Below the pieces are notes generated by a model. The model made no database searches and was not told where the DNA came from. It worked only from the letters and a program-made list of their open reading frames with translations. Positions 1-11,044 of a DNA stretch of 64,000 bases are shown piece after piece. Made by a program: the position numbers and the translations under genes. Source of the DNA: an uncultured Alphaproteobacteria bacterium (GTDB taxonomy: Bacteria; Pseudomonadota; Alphaproteobacteria; UBA6615); assembly GCA_943787445.1 (NCBI GenBank), contig CALSML010000026.1, positions 122,187-186,186 of the forward strand, written 5' to 3'. Each line of letters opens with the position of its first letter. Positions within the stretch are counted from its first letter, which is position 1.

Positions 1-441
1 CCGCCGGCGCCCTCGACCGTCAAGACGGTCTTGATCGTCCCCGTCGTTCGGATGGCGGGAAGGAGCCGCTCGGCGAGTTTCTCGGATGACACGATCGCAA
101 CTTTCGGGTCGCAATCTCGTGATCAGATGGATGTGATCATCGACGGTGTTGGTCGTGTAGGCGGGAACCGTGATCGCACCGGCCGACATGATCGCGAGAT
201 CGGCGATTCCCCATTCGGGGCGATTTTCCGACACCAGCAGCACACGGTCGCCGTGCTGCACGCCGGCGGCGCGCAGACCGCGCGCCAGCTCGTGACCTCG
301 TCGCGCGCTTGGCCCAGCTGGTCGCCTGCCAGGAGTCATAGTGTTTGGCCCAGAACAGTGGTGCGTCACCGATTCGGCGGCTTTGTCGAAGAAGACCTGT
401 GGCAGGTTTTCCCAGTTGTCGTAGCGTGTTGCGTAGTCCAT
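1..441 (-). CDS. AMP-dependent acyl-CoA synthetase/ligase, N-terminal part (partial at window edge, frameshifted)
   Basis: Minus-strand reading MDYATRYDNWENLPQVFFDKAAES... and ...GVQHGDRVLLVSENRPEWGIADLAIMSAGAITVPAYTTNT, typical of long-chain acyl-CoA ligases. Confidence 0.75.
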   Translation of the reverse strand, partial: MDYATRYDNWENLPQVFFDKAAESVTHHCSGPNTMTPGRRPAGPSARRGHELARGLRAAGVQHGDRVLLVSENRPEWGIADLAIMSAGAITVPAYTTNTVDDHIHLITRLRPESCDRVIRETRRAAPSRHPNDGDDQDRLDGRGRRR

Positions 442-573
442 TGGTGTGCGTCTCGTCCCGGAGCCTTCCCGGTGTTGAGCCGAAGCACGCAATTTCGCGT
501 GATTCGTCGCACCGGTGGTTGTTGTCCCTCTATATGGACCTTATCTGAAGGCGTGTTTCAAGGAGCTGTTCAT

Positions 574-2418
574 ATGCCAAAAACCGCAACCACCCGCCAG
601 CGCAAGGGAAGCCCGGCCCGCGATAAACTGGGCCCGCTGCCCGAATGGGATTTGTCCGACCTCTATCCGTCCTCGGATGGTCCGGAAATCACCAGAGATA
701 TTGCGGCTTCGGGCAAGGCGGCCCAGAAATTCGCCAAGCGCTATCAGGGCAAACTGTCGGATATCGATGGCGATACGCTGGCCAAGGCGATCGCGGATTA
801 TGAGAAGATCGACGAGGTGCTCTCCCGGGTTATGAGCTACGCCTCGCTTCTCTATGCGGCAGATATGATGGACCCGGAAAATGGTCGCTTCTATCAGTCG
901 ATGCAGGAAACAGTGACCGGGATATCCTCCCATGTGCTGTTTTTTGCGCTGGAGCTCAACCGTATCCCCGAGCGCATCTTGAGCAAGAAACTGAAGGCGT
1001 CCGCAAAGCTGCGGCGCTACGAGCCCTGGCTGCGCGACTCGCGGGCTTACCGGCCCTATCAGCTTGGACGATCAGCTCGAGAAACTTGCTGCACGAAAAG
1101 CGGGTTGCCGGACGCTCTGCCTGGAATCGTCTCTTCGATGAGACGATGGCCGAACTGACGTTTGAGGTGGATCTTCCGCAAGGGCAAGAAGAACTGCTCA
1201 GCAGCGCCGAAGCCCTTAATTTGTTGTCCGATGGTGATGGTGCGGTTCGCAAGGCGGCGGCCAAGGCATCTGGGCAAGGGGCTGGGTGACAATGTGCGGA
1301 TCTTCTCGCTGATCACCAACACTCTGGCCAAGGACAAGGAGATCGAGGACAAGTGGCGTGGATTTGCGCGTCCGGTATCCAGTCGAAATCTTGTCGAACT
1401 ATGTCGAAGACGAGGTGGTCGACGCCCTGTCGCAATCGGTTCGCGATGCCTTTCCGGATCTGTCGCACCGTTATTACAAGCTGAAGGCCAAGTGGTTCGG
1501 CGTGCGCAAGCTTGACTACTGGGATCGGAACGCGCCGTCTGCCCGATGACGATGACAGCGTGATCCGCTGGGATGATGCCGTCGATAAGGTGCTCGATGC
1601 CTATGGACGCTTTTCGCCGGGCCTGGTGAGGGTTGCGCAGGATTTCTTCGACAACAACTGGATCGACACGCCGGTGCGGCCGGGCAAATCGCCGGGCGCT
1701 TTGCCCACCCGACTGTACCAAGCGCGCATCCCTATCTGCTGCTGAACTATCAGGGCAAGACGCGGGACGTGATGACCCTGGCCCATGAACTTGGGCCATG
1801 GCGTTCATCAGGTTCTGGCTGGCGGGCAGGGGCATCTGATGTCCGACACGCCGCTGACGTTGGCCGAAACGGCTTCCGTGTTCGGCGAGATGCTGACTTT
1901 CCGAAAATTGCTGGCGGAAGCCGACAATCCGAAGCTGCGCAAGACCATGCTCGCATCGAAGAGTTGAGGACATGCTGAACACTGTCGTGCGTCAGATCGC
2001 GTTCTATGAATTCGAGCGCCGGGTCCATGACAAGCGCTCGGGAAGGTGAACTGCTCACCGAGGAAATCTGCGATATCTGGATGGACATCCAGAAGGAGAG
2101 CCTCGGGCCCGCGATCCGGTTTGAGGACGAATACAAGTACTTCTGGACCTATATCCCGCACTTCATTCACTCGCCCTTCTATGTCTACGCCTATGCGTTC
2201 GGCGATTGTCTGGTGAACTCGTTGTATGCGGTCTACGAGAACGCCTCCGAGGGTTTTGCGGACCGCTATCTCGACATGCTGCGCGCCGGCGGTACCCTTG
2301 CGCCACAAGGAGCTGTTGGCACCGTTCGGGCTCGACGCATCCGATCCGGCCTTCTGGCAGAAGGGGCTCAGCGTCATCTCCGGTCTTGATCGACGAGCTT
2401 GAGGCGCTCGACGACTAG
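574..2418 (+). CDS. M3-family oligoendopeptidase F-like metallopeptidase (several frameshifts)
   Basis: Merged frames; zinc motif HELGHGVHQ near 1790; C-term IPHFIHSPFYVYAYAFGDCLVNSLYAVYE. Confidence 0.85.
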
Positions 2419-3766
2419 ATGAGCGATGATGAGCGTTCTACTGTTCGCGGCCGGGTGGGCCGTTACGGCCGGGTCGGGTTCGCCGTCGGTGGCGCGGCGT
2501 ACGGATGGCGGGGAACCGGTATCTTGGGCCGCGAGCGGACCACGAGACGCAATGCCGCGGACCTGAAGCTCGCACTGGGTGGTCTCTAAGGGCCGCTCAT
2601 GAAGGCGGCTCAGATTCTGGCGACCATCCCGATGCCCTGCCCGCGGACTATGCCCGTGAATTGGCAGAACTGCAGGCCAATGCGCCGCCAATGGGGTGGG
2701 CGTTTGTGCGCCGCCGGATGGCGGCAGAACTGGGACCGACTGGCAGAGTCAAGTTCCGCGAATTTCCCGCGCGAAGCCTCCGTGCGGCCTCACTCGGCCA
2801 AGTTCATGCGGCCACAGACATAGACGGCCGCGAAGGTTGCGAGCAAACTGCAGTATCCGGATATGGCCTCGTCGTGTCAGCGGACCTTAACCAGCTCAAA
2901 CTCGCATTCTCGGTCTATCGCCGGTACGACCCGGCGATTGACCCATCGCAGATTCATGCCGAGCTGGCCGAGCGCCTGACCGAAGAACTCGACTATCTCC
3001 GCGAGGCGCGCACTACGCGGCTCTATGGGGCCATGCTCGCCGACGAAACCGGATGTTCATGTGCCCGAAGTGATTGAGGATCTCTCGGCCCCTCGCCTGC
3101 TGACGACCACCTGGCTCGAAGGCCGGCCGATGGCGCAGTTTGCCGAGGAGGCGGGTACGACCCAGCGTGAAGCCGCCGCTCTGAACATGTTTCGGGCCTG
3201 GTATGTGCCGTTCTATGGCTATGGCGTGATCCACGGTGACCCGCATCTGGGCAACTATTCCGTCAATGCGGATGCTTCGATCAACCTCTACGATTTCGGC
3301 TGTATCCGGGTATTTCCCCGCGTATTTCGTCGAAGGTGTGGTCGAGCTATATCACGCGCTACGCACCGATGACCGGGATCGGGCGGCACATGCCTATCAG
3401 CGCTGGGGCTTCGACGACATTTCGAACGAACTGCTGGACACGTTGAACATCTGGGCGGGGTTTCTCTACAAGCCGCTGCTGGAAGACCGGGTGCAGCGGA
3501 TTCAGGAATCGGAGTCGGGCACCTATGGCGCGACCGTCGCCGGCAAGGTGCATGAAGAGCTTCGCAGAATTGGTGGCGTCACCCCGCCGCGTGAATTTGT
3601 CCTGATGGACCGGGCAGCCATCGGGCTCGGATCGGTGTTCCTGCGCTTGCGCGCGGAACTGAACTGGCACCGGATATTTCATGACCTGATCGATGAATAT
3701 GATCTGGATGGTCTGACGAAACGGCAAAGCGGTGCGCTGACCGCACAAGGTCTGGAGTTGCCCTAA
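2419..3766 (+). CDS. ABC1/AarF-UbiB family atypical kinase (frameshifted)
   Basis: GPLMKAAQILATIPDALP, SLGQVHAA, GVIHGDPHLGNY, LYDFGCIR. Confidence 0.85.
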
Positions 3767-3825
3767 TCGGGCGTGCTCGCGCGATCGAAAAAGTTCTGAA
3801 GTTCCCTGGTGTCCACTACGTCGAG

Positions 3826-4209
3826 TCAGGCCAGCGCCGGGCCGATCTCGATGAAGTATCTGTAGTGAATGTCGGTCTGCCGACCTGTCTCGCTCATGGC
3901 TTTCCAGGGCGGCATGATGATTTTCGTGTCGAGGGACGGAGCTACAACGATTGCGCCTTGCGCGCGGTGGGCCAGCGCATAATCAAAGACCTCGCGGGTT
4001 ATGTCCTGAATTGAATAAAGTTCGGAGTTGGTGATTCCGGACGGATCGGTCGTGCTGTGAAACGCCAGCAGATTTCGATAATCAACTGCTGGTTCTGCGT
4101 GTTTCGCAATCGTGCGAACCGCATGCTCGATTTGCGCATGTGTGACATCACGGAAGAAATGGAAGGCCAGCAGTCTGGCCTTGCGATCAACGAGTTGATG
4201 TACAGGCAT
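3826..4209 (-). CDS. hypothetical protein
   Basis: 127-aa ORF with no recognised motif. Confidence 0.4.
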   Translation of the reverse strand: MPVHQLVDRKARLLAFHFFRDVTHAQIEHAVRTIAKHAEPAVDYRNLLAFHSTTDPSGITNSELYSIQDITREVFDYALAHRAQGAIVVAPSLDTKIIMPPWKAMSETGRQTDIHYRYFIEIGPALA

Positions 4210-4335
4210 GTTCCCGATCCGGACTGACGGAAACCAATATCAGGGAAATTGCATATTAAAACAACTATGGAGTGTGTGGGCGCAGTTCTTATCCCGCCGT
4301 ATCGGCTGTTGCCTGTCGCACGCGCCAGAATTGGG

Positions 4336-5561
4336 CTATTCGGCCGGGCGTGCCCGCCAGCCCGCGATACTCGCAATGAAGGCCGCGAACTGTGTGAAGA
4401 AAATGACCCCGGCAAGCGGCAAGATGGGTCGTGTGTGGCAGGAGGGCGACAATCGACGGTCGCGATGGCTGCCGTTCCGTATTGCACCAGTCCGTTCAGT
4501 GCTGCCGCGGTGCCTGCATAGTCGGGTCGAACGCTGACGCCGGCCGCCATGACGCTGGGAAATGCCATGGCCAGTCCGATGTTGAAGAGGAAATATGGGC
4601 GCGATGGCCGCGACCGGGGTGAACACACCCATCAGGGGTAGCGCCAGATAGACTGCCGCACCCAGCAATCCGACCGTGGTGCCGAGGATGATCATGCGGT
4701 TGACGCCCAGCTTTCCGGTCAGCCAGATCGCACTGCCGTAGCCGCAGAACGCGCCGGAGGTGGCCAGCAGCATCATGTAGCCGAAGGTGTCCGGTGCGCA
4801 ACGCCGTAGCTGTCGATCAGGACGACGGGCACCCCGGCAAAGAACGCGAAGGCGCCTGCGGCGATGAACCCGATGTTCAGGTTGTAGGACACGAAGGACC
4901 GCTCGCGCAGCAGCACGCGATAGCCCAGCGCCATGGTGCGGATGCTGGTGATCAGATCGCCTCCCTGAACCACATTGGTTTCCGCCATCCGTGCCCAGCA
5001 GTAGACAAACAGCACTGTGCCCAGGATGGCAAGAAACAGGAACGAGGCCTGCCAGCCGAAATGGGTGTGGAGATATCCACCAATGGCCGGTGCCGTGGCG
5101 GGAGCAAAGACCATCACAGTCGAGATGATGGCGAGCGCCCGTGCTGCGTTTTTGCGGTCATAGAGGTCGCGCACGATCGAGCGCACCATCACCATGGATC
5201 CGGCAGCGCCGATGCCCTGCAGGATGCGCGCCAGCAGCAGCATGGTCATGGACGGTGCGAAGGCGCAGAGCAGGCTGGCGACCACATAGATCGCCAGGCC
5301 ACAGAGCAGGGTCGGTCGGCGTCCAAACCGATCGGATACGCTGCCATAGAGAAACTGTGCCAGCGCATAGGCAACCAGAAACGCGATCAGGGTGGTCTGT
5401 ACCGTGAAAATGGGTACGCCGAAGGCCACGCCGATATCCGGAATCGACGGCAGGAACAGATTGTAGGCAATCGCACTGCCAGAAATCAGGGCGGTCAGCA
5501 GCGGAATTCTGGGTGGCTTGCGGAGAATGTTGTAAATCCGATGGAGAATTGGACAGGACAA
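4336..5561 (-). CDS. MFS transporter, Bcr/CflA drug-resistance type (one frameshift near 4790)
   Basis: Hydrophobic segments; YGSVSDRFGRRPTLL motif; RILQGIGAAGSMVMVRSIVRD. Confidence 0.8.
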
Positions 5562-5652
5562 ACGGTGCTGTGGTCAGTCTATCACGCACGGAAACGCAGT
5601 TCGCCATCTCGGCGAGAGCCTGTCTATCCCCGCGGGCCGGTGCAGATCCCTG

Positions 5653-6207
5653 CTACTGAGCGGGGGGCGGTTTCCCATGCAGGCGGGCCAGGTTCTTGCG
5701 GGCGTTGGTGTTGCCGTTGCGTGCACTTTCCTCATACCAGTAGAGCGCGATATCGAGGTCGCGGTTCGTGCCGCGTCCGGTTTCGTAGAGTCGGCCGAGA
5801 TTGTTCTGGGCGCGCGCTTCCCCCTGTTCTGCGGCGCGCAGGAACCAGAAGAATGCCGCTTCGAGGTTCTGTTCTGCGCCGTTGCCGCTTTCCAGTCCAT
5901 GACCGAGGAACAATTGTGCTCCGGCATGGCCACGTTCTGCAGCGCGCCGATACCAGTCCATGGCGCGGGTATCATCCTTCGGTACTCCCTGGCCGAATGT
6001 GTGCATCACCCCGAGCCCGAATTGTGCCTTCGGGTCTCCAAACTGGGCCAGAACGTCCCATTCCAGCAATGCTGTTTCATAGTCAGCCCGATTGTAAGCG
6101 GACAAGCCCCGCTCATAATCCTCGGCGATGGCTGCGGGTGCGGCCAGAACCATGAGCGCCAGAGCAATCAGGCCGGGGGTCAGCAGGTGGAGTCGAAGTT
6201 GGTGCAT
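5653..6207 (-). CDS. exported Sel1/TPR-repeat protein
   Basis: Signal peptide followed by Sel1 repeats (GDPKAQFGLGVMHTFGQGVPKDDTRAMDWYRRAAERG). Confidence 0.8.
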   Translation of the reverse strand: MHQLRLHLLTPGLIALALMVLAAPAAIAEDYERGLSAYNRADYETALLEWDVLAQFGDPKAQFGLGVMHTFGQGVPKDDTRAMDWYRRAAERGHAGAQLFLGHGLESGNGAEQNLEAAFFWFLRAAEQGEARAQNNLGRLYETGRGTNRDLDIALYWYEESARNGNTNARKNLARLHGKPPPAQ

Positions 6208-6440
6208 TCAGAAGCCCCAGATTTGGCAGTTTTTCTTTCTACGCGTGTTGCGCATGTCGGATCAGCTCCTGTCATGCACAAAGCGGCCGGTTCCCACTTA
6301 AGGACGAGCTTTCTGCCGGGTTGCCCTGTCGTGCATCGCGCGGCATATTCGCCTGCGCGTGAACAATACGCACTGCCGGCCATATTCGGGGGCACAGGCC
6401 GGGTCCCGACGAGTTCGACTGAACCGAGGTTCCTCACGTT

Positions 6441-7679
6441 ATGAAGATCGCGATTGCCAAAGAACGGCGCCCGCATGAGCGGCGCGTCGCGGCGACGCCG
6501 GACACGATCAGGCGCTACCTGCAATGGGGTTTCGATGTGGCCGTGGAAAACGGGGCGGGTGAAGCCGCTTCGATTTCCGACGATGCCTATCGCGATGCCG
6601 GAGCAACGGTTGCCGCCTCTCGTGCCGAGGTGTTCGCCAATGCCGACATCGTCCTCAAGGTCCAGCGTCCGCTGGCACAGGACACAGGCGATGATGGATT
6701 GTCCGATATTCCCGAAGGCACATATCTGATCGCGCTGCACAACCCCTATGGGGACCGCGATGGTGTGGATGCCTATGCCAAGCACAACATCGTGGCGTTC
6801 TCGATGGAAATGCTGCCGCGTATCAGTCGGGCGCAGTCCATGGATGTGCTGAGTTCCCAGTCGAACCTGACGGGCTACAAGGCGGTGATCGATGGCGCGG
6901 CGAATTATGGCAAGGCCATGCCGATGCTGATGACCGCGGCGGGCCGGATCAATCCAGCCAAGGTCTTTGTCATGGGCGCGGGTGTTGCCGGATTGCAGGC
7001 GATCGCCACGGCACGTCGATTGGGGGCCATCGTCTCCGCGACCGATGTGCGCGCGGCGTCGCGCGAAGAGGTTCAGAGTCTCGGCGCGTCCTTCATCATG
7101 GTTGAAACCGATGAAGGCGAGACCGGCCAGACAGCTGGCGGTTACGCCAAGGAAATGTCCGAGGATTACAAACGTCGTCAGGCCGAACTGATCGCCGATC
7201 ACATCAAGGATCAGGACATCGTCATCACAACAGCGCTGATTCCGGGGCGTCCGGCACCAATTCTGGTGAATGACGACATGATCGCGTCGATGAAACCCGG
7301 CGCGGTGATCGTTGATATCGCAGCCGAGCAGGGCGGCAATGTCAGCCAGACCCGGCCCGGTGAAATTCATGTCACCGGCAATGGCGTCAAGATTCTTGCC
7401 GAGTACAACCTGCCGTCACGGTTGGCGACAGATTCGTCGGCTTTGTATGCACGAAATCTGATGAACTTCGTCGAGCTGCTGGTCAACACCGAGGACAAGA
7501 AACTCGAGATCGACTGGGAGGACGAAATCATTGTCGGCACATGCCTGACGCGCGATGGCAAGGTTGTTCACACCGCCTTGCTGCCGGAAGAAGAGAAGGC
7601 ACCGGAGCTGGCTCCCTCTGAAGATGCGGCTGCTGACGACAGCGCATCGGACACCGAATCAACCGAGAAGGGAGCCTGA
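6441..7679 (+). CDS. pntAA: NAD(P) transhydrogenase subunit alpha part 1
   Basis: MKIAIAKERRPHERRVAATPDTI; gene order with pntAB/pntB. Confidence 0.93.
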   Translation: MKIAIAKERRPHERRVAATPDTIRRYLQWGFDVAVENGAGEAASISDDAYRDAGATVAASRAEVFANADIVLKVQRPLAQDTGDDGLSDIPEGTYLIALHNPYGDRDGVDAYAKHNIVAFSMEMLPRISRAQSMDVLSSQSNLTGYKAVIDGAANYGKAMPMLMTAAGRINPAKVFVMGAGVAGLQAIATARRLGAIVSATDVRAASREEVQSLGASFIMVETDEGETGQTAGGYAKEMSEDYKRRQAELIADHIKDQDIVITTALIPGRPAPILVNDDMIASMKPGAVIVDIAAEQGGNVSQTRPGEIHVTGNGVKILAEYNLPSRLATDSSALYARNLMNFVELLVNTEDKKLEIDWEDEIIVGTCLTRDGKVVHTALLPEEEKAPELAPSEDAAADDSASDTESTEKGA

Positions 7680-7682
7680 TCC

Positions 7683-8090
7683 ATGGATCCTTCGACACTC
7701 GCCGACAATGCTGCGCGCCTGGCCACTGAGGCCGCAGCCCTGGCGGAAAAAACCGCCGGACTCGCTCAGGACGCCACACAGGTCGCATTGACTCAGACCG
7801 CGGGTGCGGGAGACCCCTTTGTCTTCCTGTTCACGGTTTTCGTGCTGGCCTGCTTCATAGGCTACTACGTGGTCTGGAGCGTGACGCCTGCCCTGCATTC
7901 GCCGCTGATGGCGGTTACCAACGCGATTTCGTCGGTGATCATCGTCGGCGCCCTGATCGCGGCAGGACCGGGTGACTGGAACCTTTCGAAGATTTTCGGG
8001 TTTATCGCCGTCATCCTGGCGTCGGTGAATATTTTTGGCGGATTCATCGTGACGCAACGGATGCTCGCGATGTACCGCGCAAAGAAGTAG
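7683..8090 (+). CDS. pntAB: NAD(P) transhydrogenase subunit alpha part 2 (membrane)
   Basis: [46 protein letters not shown]. Confidence 0.93.
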   Translation: MDPSTLADNAARLATEAAALAEKTAGLAQDATQVALTQTAGAGDPFVFLFTVFVLACFIGYYVVWSVTPALHSPLMAVTNAISSVIIVGALIAAGPGDWNLSKIFGFIAVILASVNIFGGFIVTQRMLAMYRAKK

Positions 8091-8100
8091 GGCGATCGAT

Positions 8101-9504
8101 ATGTCAGCATCACTCACTGCATTTGCGTATCTGGTCGCCAGCGTCTGCTTCATCATGGCGCTGCGTGGACTGAGTTCGCCGAAAAGCGCCCGTATGGGCA
8201 ACATCTTCGGCATCGTCGGCATGATCATCGCGATCCTGACCACGGTGGCCCTGCCCAGTGTCACTTCTTTCGACGCGATTGTCATCGGGATCGCCATTGG
8301 CGGTGCCATTGGCGCCGTGATCGCCCTGAAGATCGCGATGACCGCTCTGCCGCAGCTGGTGGCCGCTTTCCATTCGCTGGTTGGGCTTGCTGCTGTTCTG
8401 GTGGCCGGCGCGGCGTTTTTCTCGCCCGAAGCCTATGGAATCGGCACGGTGGGGCACATCCACACCGGCAGCCTGATCGAAATGTCGATTGGCACTGCCA
8501 TTGGCGCGATCACCTTCACCGGCTCGATCATCGCCTTCGGCAAGCTGCAGGGTCTGGTCACCGGCAAGCCGCTGGTCTTCAAGGGCCAACACATGATCAA
8601 TCTCGGACTGGGCATTGCGCTGGTTCTGGTGGTTGTCTGGCTTGCAGCCACGGAGTCATCCACCGCGTTCTGGCTGCTGATCGCGCTGTCCCTGATCATT
8701 GGCGTGACGCTGATCCTGCCGATCGGCGGCGCGGATATGCCGGTCGTCGTCTCGATGCTGAATTCCTATTCGGGCTGGGCGGCTGCGGGCATCGGCTTCA
8801 CTCTGGCCAATCCGGCGCTGATCGTTGTTGGTGCACTGGTCGGCTCTTCGGGCGCCATTCTCAGCTACATCATGTGCAAGGGCATGAACCGGTCCTTCTT
8901 CAACGTGATCCTCGGCGGCTTCGGCGGGGAAACCGCCGCACCGGGCATGGACGATCTGGGGGACCGCACGGTGCGACAGGGTTCGGCCGAAGATGCCGCC
9001 TTTATCATGGAGCAGGCCAATTCGGTCATCATCATTCCCGGTTACGGCATGGCGGTGGCGCAGGCGCAGCATGCGCTGGCGGAAATGGTCAGTGTGCTCG
9101 AAGAAAAGGGCGTCAGGGTGCGTTACGCGATCCATCCGGTCGCCGGTCGCATGCCCGGCCATATGAATGTGCTGCTGGCTGAGGCCAATGTGCCCTATGA
9201 CGATGTGCTCGAACTCGACGAGATCAACTCGGACTTCGCCTCGACCGATGTGACCTTCGTGATTGGCGCGAACGATGTCACGAACCCGGCGGCCAAGACC
9301 GACAAGTCGAGCCCGATCTACGGGATGCCGGTTTTCAATCTTGATGAATCCGGCACGGTGCTCTTCATCAAGCGCTCGCTGGCCTCGGGCTATGCCGGCA
9401 TCGACAACCCGCTCTTCTACAAGGACAACACGATGATGCTGTTCGATGACGCCAAGAAGATGTGTGAGAATATCGTCAAATCCCTGAAGGGCGGCGGGCA
9501 CTAA
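8101..9504 (+). CDS. pntB: NAD(P) transhydrogenase subunit beta
   Basis: IPGYGMAVAQAQHALAEM; YAIHPVAGRMPGHMNVLLAEANVPYD. Confidence 0.95.
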   Translation: MSASLTAFAYLVASVCFIMALRGLSSPKSARMGNIFGIVGMIIAILTTVALPSVTSFDAIVIGIAIGGAIGAVIALKIAMTALPQLVAAFHSLVGLAAVLVAGAAFFSPEAYGIGTVGHIHTGSLIEMSIGTAIGAITFTGSIIAFGKLQGLVTGKPLVFKGQHMINLGLGIALVLVVVWLAATESSTAFWLLIALSLIIGVTLILPIGGADMPVVVSMLNSYSGWAAAGIGFTLANPALIVVGALVGSSGAILSYIMCKGMNRSFFNVILGGFGGETAAPGMDDLGDRTVRQGSAEDAAFIMEQANSVIIIPGYGMAVAQAQHALAEMVSVLEEKGVRVRYAIHPVAGRMPGHMNVLLAEANVPYDDVLELDEINSDFASTDVTFVIGANDVTNPAAKTDKSSPIYGMPVFNLDESGTVLFIKRSLASGYAGIDNPLFYKDNTMMLFDDAKKMCENIVKSLKGGGH

Positions 9505-9528
9505 CCCGATCACCGGACAGGATGAAAC

Positions 9529-9562
9529 GAAAACGGCCCCGGAAATTTCTGGGGCCGTTTTG
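9529..9562 (+). terminator. Rho-independent terminator after pntB
   Basis: Inverted repeat aaaacggcccc-ggaaatttct-ggggccgtttt. Confidence 0.8.
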
Positions 9563-9597
9563 CATTCATGTGTTTTCCAAAGAAGGGGAGAGACGGG

Positions 9598-9813
9598 CTA
9601 GAAGCCTTCGCGCTCCTTGCGTTTGCGGGCAAGCTTGCGCTGACGGCGAACGGCCTCGGCGCTTTCGCGCGCACGTTTCTCTGATGGCTTCTCGTAAGAG
9701 CGCCGCAGTTTCATCTCACGAAACACGCCTTCGCGTTGCATCTTCTTCTTCAGCGCTTTCAGCGCCTGATCAACATTGTTGTCGCGTACAACAACCTGGA
9801 CGATGGGAATCAC
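9598..9813 (-). CDS. rpsU: 30S ribosomal protein S21
   Basis: [46 protein letters not shown]. Confidence 0.93.
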   Translation of the reverse strand: MIPIVQVVVRDNNVDQALKALKKKMQREGVFREMKLRRSYEKPSEKRARESAEAVRRQRKLARKRKEREGF

Positions 9814-10061
9814 CCCCTTCCGAATGAATTGACACCGGACACCGGGAAAACGGCCGGTTCCGGGCCAGCCTCTTGCGAGGAGGGGTCGTCATACACGCCC
9901 GCGACGGTTCTGCCAAGGCGTGCAAACCACGGAATTTCGCGGTCGCGGGGGCGTGAGGAGCGGAGAAATGCCGAAAAATCGACATATTTCCGTCCTTAAT
10001 GAAGGCTCAGCCTGCACGTCAGTTGAGGTGGTACAACCATTCGCTGTAGCATTGTGACAGC

Positions 10062-11018
10062 GTGAAACAGAGGAGAACACAGGTGCACAACCTGTCTCGT
10101 TGGACTCATTCTTTGAGTGTGGTTGCATTGGTCACGCTGGCGGTACCGGCATGGGCACAAACTGAGTCCGGATCGCTTCAGGTGACGGCGACACCGGTCA
10201 CTGATTCCTGCGGTCAGGTCGGGGTTGAATACACCGATGAAGCCGGGCTGACCCTTGAAGAGAAAATCCGGCGCATGGATCAGGCCCTGACGCGTTCGTT
10301 GAACAAGTTTGACGAGTGTCAGGATGAGGACGAGAAACGGCCCGAAGAGCAGGCCGAAACCGATCCCGAGACCCGGACGGATCAGGCCGCTGCCGAATCC
10401 GAAGGTGGTGAAGCCGAAAGCGAGTCTGCGGCACAGGAATCCGAAGCAGAGGCATCCGAAGCAGAAAAATCCGAAAGTCAGGCGAGCAGTCAGGCTGGGG
10501 GTACAACCTCCACAGCACCGGGTGATATTTCCGGAGACCAACCCGGGCCGGCACCCCAGCAACAGGCCACGACCACCCCACCGCAGGCGCTGCCGAACTT
10601 TACGCCGCCGCCGGCATCGAGCGCGTCAGGCGGGTCGTCTGCCGCCGCGTCGGGGGTTCAGGGAGATGGAGGCGCCGAGCACCTGCCAGCGGGTCCGTCA
10701 TCGATTGCTTCGGGTGATCTGGCCGGTAATGAACCGGAGCCTGAACCAGCCCAGCAGGCTAGTGTTGGTGGCACGGGAGTCGAGGGCGACGAGGCGCCTG
10801 AGCCGCGCGGTGGTGGCACCGAGGATGGTGTTGCCGCCCGTTCGGGTGGCCAGGTGCTGAACAACGGCAAACTGCCGGATGATATCCCGCCGGCAGATAA
10901 TGATAGTATTCTGGAAGCGCAGATACGTCAGGCTGCGATCAACGAACCGGATCCGGAGTTGAAGAAAAAGCTCTGGAACGAATACCGGAAATATAAGGGC
11001 CTCCCTCCGGTCAAGTAG
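10062..11018 (+). CDS. exported acidic low-complexity protein (first gene of candidate envelope operon)
   Basis: Signal peptide ...VVALVTLAVPAWAQ; long Glu/Ser/Ala/Pro-rich linker; conserved-looking ends. Confidence 0.7.
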   Translation: MKQRRTQVHNLSRWTHSLSVVALVTLAVPAWAQTESGSLQVTATPVTDSCGQVGVEYTDEAGLTLEEKIRRMDQALTRSLNKFDECQDEDEKRPEEQAETDPETRTDQAAAESEGGEAESESAAQESEAEASEAEKSESQASSQAGGTTSTAPGDISGDQPGPAPQQQATTTPPQALPNFTPPPASSASGGSSAAASGVQGDGGAEHLPAGPSSIASGDLAGNEPEPEPAQQASVGGTGVEGDEAPEPRGGGTEDGVAARSGGQVLNNGKLPDDIPPADNDSILEAQIRQAAINEPDPELKKKLWNEYRKYKGLPPVK

Positions 11019-11044
11019 CCGTTGTCGAGAGAAGAGAGATTGCG

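Noticed and set aside
4794-6155. 453-aa plus-strand ORF
   Set aside because: Antisense shadow of the MFS and Sel1 genes; no recognisable protein features.
6180-7370. 396-aa minus-strand ORF over pntAA
   Set aside because: Shadow ORF opposite a confidently identified pntAA gene.
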